A DNA stretch of 6,226 nt from an uncultured Eubacteriales bacterium (lineage in GTDB: Bacteria > Bacillota > Clostridia > Oscillospirales > Butyricicoccaceae). The stretch lies in assembly GCA_910586105.1 (NCBI GenBank), contig CAJUGU010000161.1:1-6226 (forward strand), in the 5' to 3' direction. Below the pieces are notes generated by a model. That model saw only the letters and a list, made by a program, of their open reading frames with translations, had not been told where the DNA came from and ran no database searches. Shown piece by piece: positions 4,604-6,226 of this stretch. Every line of letters begins with the position of its first letter. Position 1 is the stretch's first letter. Position numbers and translations under genes: made by a program.

Positions 4604-5125
4604 ATGTCTGAACTGATGCAGATCATCCGTTCCCGGCGGTCGACGCGGGCGTTCAAGGCTGCGCTGCCGCCAAGGGAGCAGATCATGCAGCTGGTGGAGG
4701 CGGCGGAGTGGGCCCCGTCGGGCATGGGGAAATTCCTGTGGCACTTCACGGTGGTTTATAACGCTGAGAAATCACTGCGGCTGGCGCGCGCGGTCGCGGA
4801 AGCGATGGACTGCGGGCCGGAATATAACTTTTACGGCGCGCCGGTGAATATTATCATTTCATACCAGCGAGGCGAGGCACACGCCCTGCCGGACGGCTCG
4901 GCGGCAATGGAAAACCTGCTGTTGGCGGCGACCGAGCTGGGGCTTGGATCCTGCTGGATCAATCAGCTGCGCGAGTGCTGCGACGCCCCGGGCGTTCGCG
5001 CCGTCCTGACGGAATACGGCGTGCCGGAAGACCATATCGTGGTTTGCTCGGCGGCGATCGGGTACGTGGACAAGGAGACGCCTGCGAAGCCGCGGAAGAC
5101 GGGCGTGGCGACATTTTTGGAATAA
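4604..5125 (+). CDS. Nitroreductase-family FMN oxidoreductase (second paralogue)
   Basis: A 173-aa nitroreductase-superfamily protein, expected to bind FMN and use NAD(P)H. Motifs: RSRRSTRAF at residues 9-17 (R-R-S-x-R phosphate-binding motif), EAAEWAPSGMGKFLWHFTVV at 32-51, and SAAMENLLLAATELGLGSCWI at 99-119, the conserved helix plus GLGSCW. In many clostridial relatives the second motif reads APSGMNRQPWHF; here the N-R-Q-P part is G-K-F-L, a change at the flavin-facing loop that may alter flavin or substrate binding. Start: ATG at 4604 with GGAGG (4591-4595), 8 nt away; the in-frame extension to 4538 has no ribosome site and crosses the promoter. Fifteen nt separate its stop from the Sir2 start, so they form an operon. 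It is only distantly similar to the first nitroreductase here. Confidence 0.93.
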   Translation: MSELMQIIRSRRSTRAFKAALPPREQIMQLVEAAEWAPSGMGKFLWHFTVVYNAEKSLRLARAVAEAMDCGPEYNFYGAPVNIIISYQRGEAHALPDGSAAMENLLLAATELGLGSCWINQLRECCDAPGVRAVLTEYGVPEDHIVVCSAAIGYVDKETPAKPRKTGVATFLE

Positions 5126-5140
5126 GGGGGCGCGTTTCGG

Positions 5141-5860
5141 ATGGATGAAAAAATCAGGACTTTGAAAAAGTGGGTCGACGAGAGTGATAACATCGTGTTT
5201 TTCGGCGGCGCGGGCGTTTCGACGGAAAGCGGGATCCCGGACTTCCGTTCGGTAGACGGGCTTTATAACCAGCATTACAAATTCCCGCCGGAAACGATCC
5301 TTTCTCATACTTTTTATTTGCAGGAGACCGAAGAATTCTACCGGTTCTACCGGGACAAGATGCTTTGTCTGGATGCGAAACCAAACGCGGCGCATCGGAA
5401 ACTGGCGGAGTGGGAGCAACAGGGCAAGCTGAAGGCGATCGTGACGCAAAATATTGACGGGCTGCATCAGGCGGCCGGATCGCAGAAAGTATATGAGCTG
5501 CACGGCTCGGTGCATCGCAATTACTGCCGGAAGTGCCATGCGTTTTATGATGCGGCGTTTATCTTACATTCGTCGAATGTCCCGCGTTGTGAAAAGTGCG
5601 GCGGCGAGATCAAGCCGGACGTTGTGCTCTATGAGGAGGGGCTTGATCAGGCGACGATCGAAGGGAGCGTGCAGGCGATCGAACGGGCAGATGTATTGAT
5701 CATCGGCGGCACTTCGCTGACGGTTTATCCAGCGGCCAGCTTTATCAACGGTTACCGCGGGAAGAAGCTGGTGCTTATCAACAAATCTGCAACGCCGGCG
5801 GATCGGCGGGCGGATCTTGTGATCCATGCGCCGATCGGCGAGGTCTTCTCGCAGCTTTAA
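5141..5860 (+). CDS. cobB: Sir2-family NAD-dependent protein deacylase
   Basis: A sirtuin of 239 aa, standard bacterial length, that removes acyl groups from lysines while consuming NAD and releasing nicotinamide and O-acyl-ADP-ribose. Seen: GGAGVSTESGIPDFR at residues 22-36 (NAD-binding loop), TQNIDGLH at 102-109, catalytic His121 in LHGSV, a complete zinc ribbon C129-x2-C132 and C150-x2-C153, KPDVVLYEE (158-166), and GGTSLTVYPAA (189-199). All catalytic and zinc residues are present, so it should be active. Phe61-region Tyr/Arg desuccinylase markers (Y-x-x-R) are not evident at the usual spot, though YRFYRDK lies near residue 68-73, so the acyl preference is open. Start ATG 5141 has only AAGGGGG at 5124-5130, a moderate site overlapping the upstream stop, suggesting translational coupling with the nitroreductase. 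A strong terminator follows. Confidence 0.96.
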   Translation: MDEKIRTLKKWVDESDNIVFFGGAGVSTESGIPDFRSVDGLYNQHYKFPPETILSHTFYLQETEEFYRFYRDKMLCLDAKPNAAHRKLAEWEQQGKLKAIVTQNIDGLHQAAGSQKVYELHGSVHRNYCRKCHAFYDAAFILHSSNVPRCEKCGGEIKPDVVLYEEGLDQATIEGSVQAIERADVLIIGGTSLTVYPAASFINGYRGKKLVLINKSATPADRRADLVIHAPIGEVFSQL

Positions 5861-5889
5861 GCGAGCGCGAACGCAAACGTTATCTCAGC

Positions 5890-5927
5890 AACCCGAGGGT
5901 TGGCAGCAGGCCGCCCTCGGGTTTTTT
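5890..5927 (+). terminator. Intrinsic terminator of the nitroreductase-sir2 operon
   Basis: AACCCGAGGG (5890-5899) pairs with CCCTCGGGTT (5914-5923), followed by a T-tract through 5927. The stem is a perfect 10 bp with a 14-nt loop, about 30 nt after the Sir2 stop codon. Confidence 0.93.
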
Positions 5928-5960
5928 CGTATGCAGGCGGCTTGTAAGCGGGGGGATTTC

Positions 5961-5993
5961 GTCCGCTGCGGCGGACGCTGGGGGCTCTGCCCC
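5961..5993. repeat. Stacked GC hairpins leading into the AT-tract repeat
   Basis: Two perfect hairpins in a row: GTCCGC-TGCG-GCGGAC (5961-5976) and GGGGC-TCT-GCCCC (5981-5993). From 5961 the segment runs straight into the CGCGAT hairpin at 6003. The motif GGGGCTCTGCCCC followed by an AT-tract hairpin resembles dispersed intergenic repeats I associate with Ruminococcaceae genomes; that association is from memory and untested. Confidence 0.5.
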
Positions 5994-6000
5994 TCGCCCC

Positions 6001-6226
6001 CGCGATTTTTTCGAGAAAAAATCGAGTAAAAGCGTTAATACGCCTGCGGGCGGGACGGGAAGATGTATAACCGATGATGGATACCTGTAATGATTACCGC
6101 AATCAACCGCCCTGCCCGCCGTCGTTGTGGCGGGCAGGGCAGCAGGCACGAACGATGAAGTATATCCCCATTCCCCGCCGCAGCGGAAATGAAGTTTTTA
6201 CTCGATTTTTTTACAAAAAAATCGCG
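6001..6226. repeat. Intergenic element with inverted AT-tract hairpin arms, right end at window edge
   Basis: The left arm starts CGCGAT and holds the hairpin CGATTTTTTC-GA-GAAAAAATCG (6003-6024), then AGTAAAAG. The right arm is its inverted counterpart: TTTTTACT, then CGATTTTTTT-AC-AAAAAAATCG (6203-6224), ending ATCGCG. The similarity continues inward imperfectly (CGCCTGCGGGCGGG at 6041-6054 against the complement of CCCCGCCGCAGCGG near 6173-6186). Between them is a perfect 12-bp hairpin, GCCCTGCCCGCC (6109-6120) with GGCGGGCAGGGC (6129-6140). No convincing ORF lies in 5861-6226. It may be a MITE or REP-like unit, or a set of bidirectional terminators. Confidence 0.6.

Noticed and set aside
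5880..6149. Frames in the right-end repeat region on both strands
   Set aside because: They overlap a strong terminator and inverted repeats, lack ribosome sites and have no family pattern.
1..6226. CRISPR array, tRNA or rRNA
   Set aside because: No regularly spaced direct repeats with spacers and no cloverleaf or rRNA-like segments were seen.

Overview
The window looks like chromosomal DNA from a GC-rich anaerobic Firmicute, most likely a gut clostridium of the Ruminococcaceae/Oscillospiraceae type. This rests on strong AGGAGG-type ribosome binding sites, sigma-A-like promoters with 17-bp spacers, and the gene types present: an HxlR/DUF24 regulator, small clostridial nitroreductases, an Mrp/NBP35 ATPase beside a NifX-like protein, a PD-(D/E)XK 'Rpn/transposase' protein, and a Sir2 deacylase. 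The assignment comes from family resemblance only, because no marker gene is present.

Layout. 1-187 is intergenic and carries a piece of a repeat also found at the right end. 188-550 (-) encodes an HxlR-family regulator, divergent from a nitroreductase at 743-1261 (+). The 192-bp gap between them holds a palindrome, direct repeats and a promoter candidate. 1262-1628 is gene-free: it contains a 162-bp MITE-like element with imperfect ~50-bp terminal inverted repeats and a TGA target duplication, followed by a strong terminator. 1629-2072 (-) and 2092-2913 (-) form a two-gene unit, an Mrp/NBP35 ATPase followed by a NifX/NifB-like cofactor-binding protein. The promoter of this unit lies inside the 3' end of 2942-3571 (-), a PD-(D/E)XK protein that seems to lack its usual C-terminus.

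3572-4603 is about 1 kb without a confident gene. It has an AT-rich inverted-repeat/promoter cluster, an orphan-looking + promoter, a short IS110-transposase fragment, and debris of unclear origin with one small ORF behind a good ribosome binding site. 4604-5125 (+), a second nitroreductase, and 5141-5860 (+), a Sir2 NAD-dependent deacylase, form a compact operon ending in a strong terminator. 5940-6226 is a repeat-rich intergenic segment made of stacked hairpins and two inverted AT-tract hairpin arms.

Function. The window is mostly redox and cofactor housekeeping: a probably electrophile-responsive regulator with its oxidoreductase, an Fe-S/metal-cofactor carrier pair, and a flavin oxidoreductase co-transcribed with an NAD-consuming deacylase. 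No complete novel defence or mobile system is visible. The least-explained parts are the MITE, the remnant region 3572-4603, and the hairpin repeat at the right end.
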